A DNA stretch of 5,841 bases from DATGEP01 sp035310125 (GCA_035310125.1 DATGEP010000057.1:1-5841); one strand, 5' to 3'. Counted from the first letter of the stretch, positions 1 to 5,841 are shown. The notes: generated by a model from the sequence alone, not told the origin. A program made the numbers and translations.

Positions 1-1671
1 CTCACGGAGCTGCTGCGGACGGGCGGGTTGGAACGGCTGGATGGCAGCCGCTGGACGCAGACGCCCGCGTGCGGGCTACTGCGCGTTCCTGTTGGCCTGC
101 TGGACAAGCCCGTCGAACAGGCACAGCAGCCGCTGCTGCTGGATTTTTCCGGTGCGGGCGGCCATCTGGCGCTGGTTGGCGCGCCGCAGTCCGGCAAGAG
201 TACGTGGCTGCAAACGCTCGTCACATCTTTCGCCGTCACGCATTCGCCGCGTGATGTGCAGTTCTACTGTGTAGACCTTGGCGGTGGACTCCTGCGCCAA
301 CTTGAGGGGTTGCCTCACGTCGGCGCGGTCTGCGGCAAGACTGAGCGCGACAAGGTCCGCCGCATGATCCGCCAGATGCGCACGATCATCGAGGAGCGCG
401 AGTATCTGTTCCGTGATCGCCACATAGACAACATCATGACGTATCGCCAGCGCCGCCAATCGGGTGAGCTGGCTGATGTGCCATTCGGTGATGTATTTCT
501 CATCATTGACGATCTTGCCCAGCTTCAGGCGGAGTTCGAGGGGATTGACGCTGAGCTGGTGGAGATTGTCATGTCGGGCCTCACATATGGCGTGCATGTC
601 GTCGTCGCAAGTAATCGCTGGCCGGACATTCGCCCGAGGCTGCGCGATAACATCGGCACGCGACTGGAGTTGCGCCTGAACGATCCCGTTGAGTCAGAGA
701 TCGGCAAAGTCGCCGCGCTCTCGCTGCCCGTCAACGCGCCAGGTCGCGGCCTCATCAAGGGTGGGCTTCAGTTCCAGACGGCACTCGCATGGGTGGATGC
801 GTACGGCGCACCGGCGGCGCAGACGCTGCCGGAGGCGATCCAGGCGCTGACCGTTCGCATGCGTGCGGCATGGAGCGCGCCCGCCGCGCCGCCAATTCGC
901 ATGCTACCGTCGCTGGTGCCAGCGAGCGAGCTGCCAGCGCCAACGCACGATCAGCCGGCAGGCGTGCCGATTGGTCTCGAAGAATTCCAGCTTGATCCCA
1001 TTTTCGTTGACCTGATCGCCGCTGGGCCGCATTTCCTCGCCTTCGGCGATGGCGAGTCTGGCAAGACGAGCCTGCTGCGCGGCTGGATCAACGAGCTGGA
1101 GCGGCGCTATACCCCTGAGCAGGCACAATTCGCGCTGGTAGACTTCCGCCGAAACCTGTTGGACTACCTCGGTGATCCGCACCTCTTCGCCTATGCTTGC
1201 ACGCCACCAATGCTCAAGGAGTGCGTGGAGAAGCTGAAAGGCGAGCTGGATTCGCGGATGCTCGGCAGCACAAATCTCACCATCGAGGAGCTGCGCAATC
1301 CGAAGAAGTGGTCCGGCCCGCACTATTTCCTCTTTGTGGACGACTACGAATCGCTGGTGACGCCCGCTGGCAACCCGCTGGCTCCCCTGGCCGATCTGAT
1401 CGCTCAGGCGAAGGATGTCGGCTTCCATGTGGTGCTTGCCCGTAAGGTTGCCGGCACGTCACGCACGGCGTTCGAGGCGGTGTTCCAGCGCCTGCGGGAA
1501 ACGGGCAGCCCCGGCCTGGTGATGAATGGCGATCCGCAGGAAGGCGCGCTGCTGGGGACGCAGCGGGCGACGGCGCTACCGCCGGGGCGCGGATATCTCG
1601 TACGCCGCAATCAGCGGACGACGCTGGTGCAGGTGGCCTACGCGGAGCCGCGGGCGGTGGCAAGCTCGTAG
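1..1671 (+). CDS. eccC: EccC-like FtsK/SpoIIIE ATPase of a type VII-like secretion system (3' part, 5' end outside window)
   Basis: The reading frame is open from base 1 to the TAG at 1669-1671, giving 556 codons with no start needed inside the window. A TTG at 28 could start a 547-aa protein, but homologous-looking sequence begins right there and EccC proteins are longer, so I treat the gene as cut by the window edge. Numbering from the TTG, two P-loop domains are visible. The first has Walker A GAPQSGKS (51-58), the family phrases 'VQFYCVDLGGG' (77-87) and 'LPHVG' (95-99), and Walker B FLIIDD (157-162). The second has Walker A GDGESGKTS (340-348), Walker B FLFVDD (434-439) and a C-terminal 'LPPGRGYLV' (517-525). 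This matches ATPase domains 2 and 3 of EccC, the membrane-associated motor that recognises and drives export of WXG100/Esx-type substrates. The N-terminal membrane segment and ATPase 1 would lie upstream. A separate EccCb-type subunit is possible. No Esx or other ecc genes are visible here. Confidence 0.85.
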   Translation, partial: LTELLRTGGLERLDGSRWTQTPACGLLRVPVGLLDKPVEQAQQPLLLDFSGAGGHLALVGAPQSGKSTWLQTLVTSFAVTHSPRDVQFYCVDLGGGLLRQLEGLPHVGAVCGKTERDKVRRMIRQMRTIIEEREYLFRDRHIDNIMTYRQRRQSGELADVPFGDVFLIIDDLAQLQAEFEGIDAELVEIVMSGLTYGVHVVVASNRWPDIRPRLRDNIGTRLELRLNDPVESEIGKVAALSLPVNAPGRGLIKGGLQFQTALAWVDAYGAPAAQTLPEAIQALTVRMRAAWSAPAAPPIRMLPSLVPASELPAPTHDQPAGVPIGLEEFQLDPIFVDLIAAGPHFLAFGDGESGKTSLLRGWINELERRYTPEQAQFALVDFRRNLLDYLGDPHLFAYACTPPMLKECVEKLKGELDSRMLGSTNLTIEELRNPKKWSGPHYFLFVDDYESLVTPAGNPLAPLADLIAQAKDVGFHVVLARKVAGTSRTAFEAVFQRLRETGSPGLVMNGDPQEGALLGTQRATALPPGRGYLVRRNQRTTLVQVAYAEPRAVASS

Positions 1672-1683
1672 GGGTAACGGGCC

Positions 1684-1734
1684 TGCGCATCTAATCGGAT
1701 AGACATCCACGGTCACGCGGAGCAGGGATGCGCA
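1684..1734. repeat. 8-bp inverted repeat TGCGCATC / GATGCGCA
   Basis: Perfect 8-bp arms lie at 1684-1691 and 1727-1734, separated by 35 bases. A further GCC/GGC match just outside extends the symmetry with a small bulge. The right arm lies next to the point where the WNG-repeat remnant loses its similarity (near 1736). It could form a long-loop hairpin after the EccC-like gene, but there is no T-tract, so a terminator role is doubtful. An arm this short can also arise by chance. Confidence 0.3.
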
Positions 1735-1735
1735 A

Positions 1736-1873
1736 CGGCGAGATGGACACTACACCAAGCAAGTAATCGTAGGCCACATGATCAGAGTTGGTGCTTGGGA
1801 CAATTGCCCATGCCGTACCATTCCACCGCTCAATGAGTGTCGCCGCGGAGGCACCATCTGGAGCCGCGGTCGT
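1736..1873 (-). pseudogene. Fragment of a WNG-type (propeller-like) repeat protein
   Basis: On the minus strand a frame bounded by an upstream TAA (1874-1876) and a downstream TAG (1691-1693) contains TLIERWNGTAWAIVPS (codons 1840 to 1793), then 'TNSDHVAYDYLLGVVSISP'. This follows the repeat 'TLIExWNGxxWxxVxSPN...YLxGVxAxS' that I recall from long extracellular, probably beta-propeller-forming repeat proteins common in Ktedonobacteria. Only about one repeat unit is present. The usual continuation (like 'ANDVWAVG') is missing: the similarity stops near 1736. There is no ATG and no ribosome binding site, so this is most likely a decayed remnant rather than a small gene. It sits in the same frame as the Sco-like gene ending at 1961, but two stops separate them from a shared protein. 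The identification rests on remembered motif pattern, not on a search. Confidence 0.6.
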
Positions 1874-1960
1874 TTACACCCACTGCCTGACAGGATAGAG
1901 CGCGATGGTGATGGATAGGCGGCACCGTGCGTAGCGGTCAACAAGGAGCGTGGGCAGCGC

Positions 1961-2989
1961 TTAGTGCTGCGAGGTGAAGACGAAGGTGGCCTGAATGGGA
2001 CTGCCGCCGCCAACCGGTCGCACCTTAACAATCGCCTGCCATTGACCAACCATCGAGAGCACGCCCTGCGCTTCATACGCGCCGGGCACGGAAGGCTTAG
2101 TTGGGCCAAGCGCCACATCGAGCGGAGCCATCGGCATGGCAAGCATCGTGAGATTGATGGAAACCGCAGCGTTCTGCACCGGCGTGCCGTTGGCATCCAG
2201 CACTTCGACGATGAAGTCGTAGCTGCCGTACTGAGCGGGTCTGGCGGTGAGGGATATCGTGTTGCCGCTCACGCTTTGTGTCTGGACGATGGTTCCCGTC
2301 GCCTGGGTCGGCGCGGGCGTGCCCGACGGCAGCGTGCCCGGCTGGCTGAGCATCACTTGCAAGTAGCCACTCAGCGCCTGAGGAGTAAAACCCTCGTCGA
2401 GATAGAGCCGTTCCCGTCCCTGCGCGTCCAGCACATAGAGGCCGGACGTGTGGATCACTACGCCGTCCGATTGCAAGATAGCCTGCATGTGATAGGTGCT
2501 CCACACTGGTGTAAGCTGGGAAACGGTGCCCAGCAGGAAGTGGAAGGGCATCGTCACCTGGCGGGACTGGAGAAAGGCGGCAGCGGAAGCGGGCGTATCG
2601 TGCCACGGATCTACGCTGATGGCGACCCAGCTGACGTCCGCGCTTCGCACTCCCATGTCCTTTGCCGTCCAGTTGAGATACTGTGCCATGAGGGAGCAGT
2701 CGGCGTGAGGGCAGACGGAGTCCAGAAATGTGAGGACGACAGGGTGACCGCGCAGGCTCGCGAGGGAGACCGTCTCGCCGTTCTGATCGCGTAGGCTGAA
2801 GTCGGGCGCCGTAGCGCCACCCAGGTCGGTTCCTTCTTTGAGCGCCTGTTGCGCCAGCAGGTTGACGCTCGACGTGGAAGCCGTGGGATGGCTGGCGGTG
2901 CTCGATATGGCGTGAAACACGAGCGCTGATACGCCCACCACCAGAACGACGGCTCCGGTCAGGATCCATCGCATGACACGGCTCTTCAT
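1961..2989 (-). CDS. Membrane-anchored Sco1/SenC-like protein fused to a YtkA-like copper domain
   Basis: This 342-aa protein starts with an N-terminal signal anchor (about residues 7-28, hydrophobic after MKSRVMR), so the rest should face outside the membrane. Residues about 59-215 form a redoxin/Sco thioredoxin fold: 'APDFSLRDQNGETVSLASLRG' runs into 'VVLTFLDSVC', then C93-PHAD-C98, 'VAISVDPWHDTP' (122-133), and H180 in 'VVIHTSGLYVLDAQG'. C93, C98 and H180 correspond to the three copper ligands of Sco proteins, which load copper into cytochrome c oxidase or act as thiol reductases. The Cys spacing is CX4C rather than the usual CX3C, and no Pro follows C98. A Pro/Thr-rich linker (about 216-235) leads to a C-terminal YtkA/FixH-like domain (about 240-340) with 'MLAMPMAPLDV' and 'GVLSMVGQWQAIVKV'. 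The next gene upstream is the metal ATPase, 220 bases away on the same strand. The ATG at 2989 has a distant AGGAG; an ATG five codons in is the alternative. Sure of fold and fusion, less of role. Confidence 0.85.
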   Translation of the reverse strand: MKSRVMRWILTGAVVLVVGVSALVFHAISSTASHPTASTSSVNLLAQQALKEGTDLGGATAPDFSLRDQNGETVSLASLRGHPVVLTFLDSVCPHADCSLMAQYLNWTAKDMGVRSADVSWVAISVDPWHDTPASAAAFLQSRQVTMPFHFLLGTVSQLTPVWSTYHMQAILQSDGVVIHTSGLYVLDAQGRERLYLDEGFTPQALSGYLQVMLSQPGTLPSGTPAPTQATGTIVQTQSVSGNTISLTARPAQYGSYDFIVEVLDANGTPVQNAAVSINLTMLAMPMAPLDVALGPTKPSVPGAYEAQGVLSMVGQWQAIVKVRPVGGGSPIQATFVFTSQH

Positions 2990-3001
2990 GGGGCTCGTTT
3001 T

Positions 3002-3006
3002 CTCCT
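3002..3006 (-). promoter_or_regulatory. Ribosome binding site of the Sco-like gene
   Basis: Read on the minus strand, AGGAG lies 12 bases before the ATG at 2989. The spacing is long but within reach. The alternative in-frame ATG at 2974 would be 27 bases away and has no better site, so the first ATG is favoured. Confidence 0.5.
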
Positions 3007-3066
3007 GCGTCGTCGCTACGGCGGTCTATGCGGTGTTCAACGCGCTGCGGGTGCCGCGTGAGCACC

Positions 3067-3129
3067 TATCACATCTGATAACATATTCGGTGCCGGGTGG
3101 CAAGGTGCGAATGTATCACATCAGACAAC
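3067..3129. promoter_or_regulatory. Directly repeated dyad, candidate operator
   Basis: TATCACATCTGATAAC (3067-3082) and TATCACATCAGACAAC (3114-3129) match at 14 of 16 positions and start 47 bases apart. The first copy is also an interrupted palindrome, TATCA-N4-TGATA. Both sit in the gap upstream of the Sco-like gene. Repeated dyads in such positions are often binding sites for dimeric repressors. The motif does not resemble the CsoR, CueR or CopY consensus that I know, so the regulator cannot be named. Confidence 0.4.
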
Positions 3130-3209
3130 CGGATCAGTCGCTGTCGCCATATCGCATCACTCTCGTTCATTCGCGTTCTTGATCGAGCGCATGTTGCCAG
3201 ACGGGCATC

Positions 3210-5549
3210 TCACCTGGCTGTCGCGGAAACCTGGGTCCCTGTCGTTGTCGTACTGGGGCCCTGGCCCTCAGCCGGCGCTATCCCATCATGATACTCGCGC
3301 AGATGCCGCTCCACCCCCTTGAGCAGCACAGCATTCGTCGCCACAGTGATTGAGGATGCGCTCATGGCGAGGGCGCCGATAGCCGGGCTCAGCAAGATCC
3401 CGAACGGATAGAGCACCCCTGCGGCAATCGGAATCGCGATGATATTGTAGATCGCTGCCCAGAATAGGTTCTGCTTCATCTTGCGCACGGTCGCCTTGGA
3501 GAGGCGGATCGCCGCCAGCACATCGAGCGGATCGCTGCGCATCAGCACGACTTCGGCCGTCTCGATGGCGACGCCCGTTCCCGCGCCAATGGCAATACCG
3601 AGATTGGCCTGCGCCAGGGCTGGCGCGTCGTTTACTCCGTCACCCACCATCGCGGTAAATAGTCCCTCATCCTGCAATTGCTTGACGTAGCTCGCCTTAT
3701 CAGCAGGCAATACCTCAGCGAACACGCGATCGGCGGCGATGCCCAGGTTTCTCCCAACGGCTTCAGCCGTATGACGGTTATCACCCGTCAGCATGGCCAC
3801 CTGGATGCCCAGCGCTTGCAGCTCCACGATGGTCTGGCGCGCGGTGGAGCGGACCCGATCGGCGACAGCGATGAGTCCCGATGCCTTCTCATCCACGGCC
3901 ACCACCATTACCGTCTTGCCTTCTTGTTGCAGCGTCGTCATGCGCCTCCGGTCATCATCCTCCAACGCGACATTCTGGTTCGCCAGCAGTCGCGGTGTGC
4001 CGATGAGGACGCTTCGTTCTTCGACGACAGCCTGAATGCCACCACCAGTGATGGCCGCGAAATCACGATAGGGTACCGTGTCCAGTCCGCGTTGTGCCGC
4101 CGCCTCGACGATGGTGCGCGCCAGCGGATGCTCCGAGTCTGCCTCCGCCGCTGCCGCCAGTTGCAGGAGGTGCGCCTCATCGAGTCCCGCCGCTTCGCCA
4201 TCTGAGAGTACCACAAGGTCGGTGACAGACGGTTTCCCCTCAGTGAGCGTTCCGGTCTTATCGAAAATGATCGCCTGGATGCGCGAGGTCTGCTCCAGCG
4301 CGGTTGCGTTCTTGATCAGAATCCCGTTATGCGCGCCGACTCCCGTACCGACAGCCACCGCGGTCGGCGTGGCCAGCCCCAACGCGTCGGGGCAGGCAAT
4401 TACTATCGCAGTCACCGCCAACGTCAGCGCGAAAAGCGCCGTCTCGCCAATCACGAAGAACCAGATCAGGAAGGTGAGCAAGCCTGCGCTCACTGCCGCG
4501 ATGACCAGATATTCAGCTGCTTTGTCCGCGAGACGCTGGGCAGGCGCTTTCGAGTTCTGCGCCGTCCGCACCAATTGGACGATCTGCGCGAGCGCGGTAT
4601 CGCTACCGACTTTGGTCGCGCGCAGCCGAAGCGAGCCGCTGCCGTTGACTGTGCCGCCGATGACCTCGTCATCTGTTTTTTTGGCGACTGGCAGGCTCTC
4701 GCCCGTGACCATGCTTTCGTCTACGGCGCTCGTGCCCTCGGTGACGACACCGTCGGTTGGGACCTTCTCGCCTGGCCGCAACAGCAGCAGGTCGCCGACA
4801 TGCACCTGTTCGACGGGCACAGAGGTGATTTGCCCATCGGGTCCGATGCGATTCGCCTGGCTTGGCGCGAGGCGGAGCAGCGCGTTCAGGGCATCGGATG
4901 AGCCGCGCCGGCTGCGCATCTCCATCCAGTGGCCAAACAGAACGAAGGTGACCAGCATGGCGGCGGCGTCGAAGCTGGTCTCGACGCCTGGCGCAAAGAG
5001 GGTCGCAAAGACGCTGAAAAGATATGCGACGAGTACGCCCAGGCTGACCAGCACATTCATATCGAGCGCGCGGTTGCGTAGCGCGCGGTACGCCCCCGAA
5101 TGGAAGACCCAACCGCAGTACCAGACTACTGGCGTGGTCAGGATGAGCATGATCCAGCTCGGGTTGATGCCAAACGATGGCATATGGATGCGCAACACAT
5201 GCACGCCCAGCGGCGAGTACAGGATGATGGGAATGGTGAGGATCAGTGCAATGAAGAAGCGACGGCGCATGTCGGCTTCCATCGCTTTCGCCATCGCCGG
5301 GTCGCTCATGTCATGCATGCCATGTGCGCCATGTGCGCCATGTGCGCCATGTGCGCTTTGGTCCATCTGGGCAGCGCCTGTGGCCCCCATCTCATGTGTC
5401 ATTGCACCGTGATTTACTGGGGATTCCGCGTCCGCTTTGTGCTCGCCTGGCATAGCTAGAGCGGTGTCGTCCGCAGTCCAAACCGCAGCTTTAACCCACA
5501 GCGCGCACGTTGACCGAATGTCTCGTGCGAGTACGCTCAAACGGCGCAT
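3210..5549 (-). CDS. P1B-type heavy-metal (probably copper) translocating ATPase, CPD motif
   Basis: This membrane pump uses ATP to move a metal ion, most likely Cu, out of the cytoplasm. Residues are numbered from a GTG at 5576 (788 aa). All P-type hallmarks are present: TGES 291-294 (actuator), the phosphorylated Asp in DKTGT 439-443, SEHP with H483 and P484, TGDN 597-600 and GDGVNDAP 645-652. Eight membrane helices can be placed, two pairs before the actuator (about 104-216), one pair around the transport motif (about 354-402), and one pair near the end (about 700-748). The transport motif is C395-P-D397 rather than CPC or CPH. Helix 7 has YN-X4-P (710-716) and helix 8 MXXSS-X5-N (738-748), as in Cu(I) pumps. 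There is no CXXC metal-binding domain; residues 46-90 are rich in His and Met, with (AHG)4 at 75-86. I chose ATG 5549 (779 aa) because GAGGG lies 7 bases before it; GTG 5576 and ATG 5453 are alternatives. It lies downstream of the CopZ-like gene and upstream of the Sco-like gene. Confidence 0.93.
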   Translation of the reverse strand: MRRLSVLARDIRSTCALWVKAAVWTADDTALAMPGEHKADAESPVNHGAMTHEMGATGAAQMDQSAHGAHGAHGAHGMHDMSDPAMAKAMEADMRRRFFIALILTIPIILYSPLGVHVLRIHMPSFGINPSWIMLILTTPVVWYCGWVFHSGAYRALRNRALDMNVLVSLGVLVAYLFSVFATLFAPGVETSFDAAAMLVTFVLFGHWMEMRSRRGSSDALNALLRLAPSQANRIGPDGQITSVPVEQVHVGDLLLLRPGEKVPTDGVVTEGTSAVDESMVTGESLPVAKKTDDEVIGGTVNGSGSLRLRATKVGSDTALAQIVQLVRTAQNSKAPAQRLADKAAEYLVIAAVSAGLLTFLIWFFVIGETALFALTLAVTAIVIACPDALGLATPTAVAVGTGVGAHNGILIKNATALEQTSRIQAIIFDKTGTLTEGKPSVTDLVVLSDGEAAGLDEAHLLQLAAAAEADSEHPLARTIVEAAAQRGLDTVPYRDFAAITGGGIQAVVEERSVLIGTPRLLANQNVALEDDDRRRMTTLQQEGKTVMVVAVDEKASGLIAVADRVRSTARQTIVELQALGIQVAMLTGDNRHTAEAVGRNLGIAADRVFAEVLPADKASYVKQLQDEGLFTAMVGDGVNDAPALAQANLGIAIGAGTGVAIETAEVVLMRSDPLDVLAAIRLSKATVRKMKQNLFWAAIYNIIAIPIAAGVLYPFGILLSPAIGALAMSASSITVATNAVLLKGVERHLREYHDGIAPAEGQGPSTTTTGTQVSATAR
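5321..5356. repeat. Four tandem copies of a 9-bp unit (catgtgcgc)
   Basis: Four perfect head-to-tail copies lie inside the ATPase gene and encode (Ala-His-Gly)4 in its His-rich N-terminal tail. Perfect conservation at the DNA level suggests recent slippage, so copy number, and with it the number of His residues, may vary between strains without changing the frame. Confidence 0.85.
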
Positions 5550-5556
5550 TGCGACA

Positions 5557-5561
5557 CCCTC
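5557..5561 (-). promoter_or_regulatory. Ribosome binding site deciding the ATPase start
   Basis: On the minus strand GAGGG lies 7 bases before the ATG at 5549, near-ideal spacing. The in-frame GTG at 5576 and ATG at 5453 lack comparable sites. The site overlaps the TGA of a short upstream ORF. Confidence 0.6.
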
Positions 5562-5613
5562 ATGCGAATGGCTCACGCAGCCTAAGACAAGCTTCCTGGA
5601 CGATGCACATCAT
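5560..5613 (-). other. Possible short leader ORF before the ATPase gene
   Basis: The peptide MMCIVQEACLRLREPFA is encoded just ahead of the ATPase gene in another frame. GAGGG (5618-5622) lies 7 bases before its second ATG (5610). Its TGA (5560-5562) ends 10 bases before the preferred ATPase ATG and overlaps that gene's ribosome binding site, an arrangement that would allow translational coupling. The peptide has two Cys residues. It is too short for composition to prove coding, and chance is a real alternative. Confidence 0.25.
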
Positions 5614-5733
5614 GTATCCCTCTCAGGCATAATCGCCACCCTGTTCGCTTGCATCGTTGGCCGGCATTCCTGGCTGATACAAACAAATTCCTAACTGCTG
5701 AATGCCATTGCAGTTTGTAGAGCGGCGAGTGAT
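5577..5733 (-). other. Leader region between CopZ-like gene hairpin and ATPase gene
   Basis: No gene of recognisable family is present. The segment near 5675-5692 is A/T-rich and could carry a promoter: on the minus strand TTCAGC, 17 bases, TATCAG is the best pair I see, with only about half the consensus bases matched. A 7-bp inverted repeat, TACAAAC (5678-5684) and GTTTGTA (5713-5719), brackets that segment. The 16-bp repeat found near 3067-3129 does not recur here. Confidence 0.3.
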
Positions 5734-5762
5734 CCTCCCAGTCTCGGAAAGAGGCCGGGAGG
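5734..5762. terminator. Strong hairpin after the CopZ-like gene
   Basis: The outer arms CCTCCC (5734-5739) and GGGAGG (5757-5762) continue inward through AGTCTC / GAGGCC with one mismatch and, in minus-strand RNA, one G-U pair, leaving a 5-base loop: a 12-bp stem in all. It begins 10 bases after the CopZ-like stop codon on the minus strand. No T-tract follows on either strand, so it may be a partial terminator or an RNA-stabilising element that lowers expression of downstream genes relative to the chaperone. Confidence 0.55.
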
Positions 5763-5772
5763 GCGCCTATCG

Positions 5773-5841
5773 TTACTTCGCGACGGTGTAGCCCGCGTCG
5801 TCGAGAGTGGCTTCGATCTGCTCCATCGAGACCTGGGCTGG
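5773..5841 (-). CDS. copZ: CopZ-like heavy-metal-associated (HMA) copper chaperone, C-terminal 22 codons
   Basis: On the minus strand the last 22 codons before TAA (5773-5775) read PAQVSMEQIEATLDDAGYTV then AK. This matches the last strand-helix-strand part of small HMA domains ('v-s-x-e-x-i-x-x-A-l-x-x-a-G-Y-x-V'), and the protein ends where CopZ-type chaperones, about 65-75 aa long, normally end. The MXCXXC copper site would be upstream, outside the window, so binding residues cannot be checked. CopZ proteins carry Cu(I) in the cytoplasm to a P1B ATPase, and such an ATPase follows on the same strand about 220 bases downstream. A longer protein ending in an HMA domain is an alternative. Confidence 0.75.
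   Translation of the reverse strand, partial: PAQVSMEQIEATLDDAGYTVAK

Larger units (their letters stand above)
1672..1960. other. Convergent intergenic region without an intact gene
   Basis: This 289-base stretch separates the ends of two convergent genes. I see no complete ORF with a credible start, no tRNA, and no hairpin followed by a T-tract that would serve as a classical terminator for either gene. It does hold a minus-strand remnant of a repeat protein and a short inverted repeat, both listed separately. The rest between about 1877 and 1960 translates on the minus strand without recognisable similarity. Confidence 0.6.
2990..3209 (-). other. Gap between metal ATPase and Sco-like gene, likely regulatory
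   Basis: These 220 bases separate two co-directional copper genes, more than expected inside a tight operon, so a separate promoter for the Sco-like gene is plausible. Two copies of a 16-bp repeat lie in the middle and the segment around 3067-3085 is A/T-rich compared with its surroundings. A possible sigma70-like pair on the minus strand is TTGCCA, 17 bases, TATCAG, but the -10 match is poor. No hairpin with a T-tract was found after the ATPase stop. Confidence 0.4.

Noticed and set aside
1843..1869. Two CCGCGG sites as a terminator hairpin
   Set aside because: The 6-bp match is a self-palindrome in GC-rich DNA, with no extension of the stem and no T-tract.
1750..2196. 148-codon minus-strand frame across the end of the Sco-like gene
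   Set aside because: Composition of a frame shadow (Arg/Pro/Ser-rich); the neighbouring frame at 1736-1873 carries the recognisable WNG repeat instead.
2097..3065. 322-codon minus-strand frame overlapping the Sco-like gene
   Set aside because: It overlaps the Sco-like gene in a shifted frame; the product is Arg/His-rich with no motif, while the 1961-2989 frame shows clear Sco and YtkA features.
3069..3170. 33-aa minus-strand ORF in the gap between ATPase and Sco-like gene (starts MNESDAIWRQRL)
   Set aside because: Only a weak ribosome binding site, no recognisable family, and it runs across the repeated dyads; probably chance.
4078..5412. Long plus-strand open frame (444 codons) opposite the metal ATPase
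   Set aside because: It is the antisense of a clearly coding P-type ATPase in GC-rich DNA; its product is low-complexity Ser/Arg/Thr/Ala-rich without domains.
5678..5719. TACAAAC / GTTTGTA inverted repeat as a CopY-type operator
   Set aside because: CopY-like boxes have TACA and TGTA two bases apart; here the arms are 28 bases apart, so the match is not meaningful.

Overview
The window looks like a piece of a GC-rich bacterial chromosome. The best guess is a Chloroflexota member of the Ktedonobacteria type, but this is an inference. Three things point that way: an EccC-like secretion ATPase with the wording seen in Chloroflexota and Actinobacteria, a remnant of the 'TLIE-x-WNG-x-x-W' repeat that I associate with Ktedonobacter-type genomes, and a Sco-like protein fused to a YtkA-like copper domain. 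No rRNA, tRNA, CRISPR array or intact insertion sequence was seen.

Layout: positions 1-1671 (+) hold the 3' part of an EccC/FtsK-SpoIIIE-family ATPase whose 5' end lies outside the window. Positions 1672-1960 have no intact gene; on the minus strand they contain a broken fragment of a repeat protein. The rest is read on the minus strand and looks like a copper-handling cluster, listed here in order of transcription: the last 22 codons of a CopZ-like copper chaperone (5773-5841, cut by the window edge); a strong hairpin (5734-5762); a 5' leader with a possible very short ORF; a P1B-type heavy-metal ATPase (3210-5549, or from 5576) with a His/Met-rich N-terminus and a CPD motif in place of the usual CPC; a 220-base gap with a 16-bp direct repeat that may be an operator; and a membrane-anchored Sco-like thioredoxin-fold protein with a C-terminal YtkA-like domain (1961-2989). 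The EccC-like gene and the copper cluster converge on the 1672-1960 region.

How the copper genes probably work together (inference from families): the chaperone carries Cu(I) in the cytoplasm to the ATPase, which pumps it across the membrane. On the outer face the Sco/YtkA fusion may bind copper for delivery to an oxidase CuA/CuB site or to buffer it. The EccC-like ATPase belongs to a different process, type VII-like secretion, and appears to be only a neighbour. The most unusual points are the CX4C (not CX3C) spacing in the Sco-like protein, the CPD transport motif with no HMA domain in the ATPase, and the repeated dyad between the two genes.
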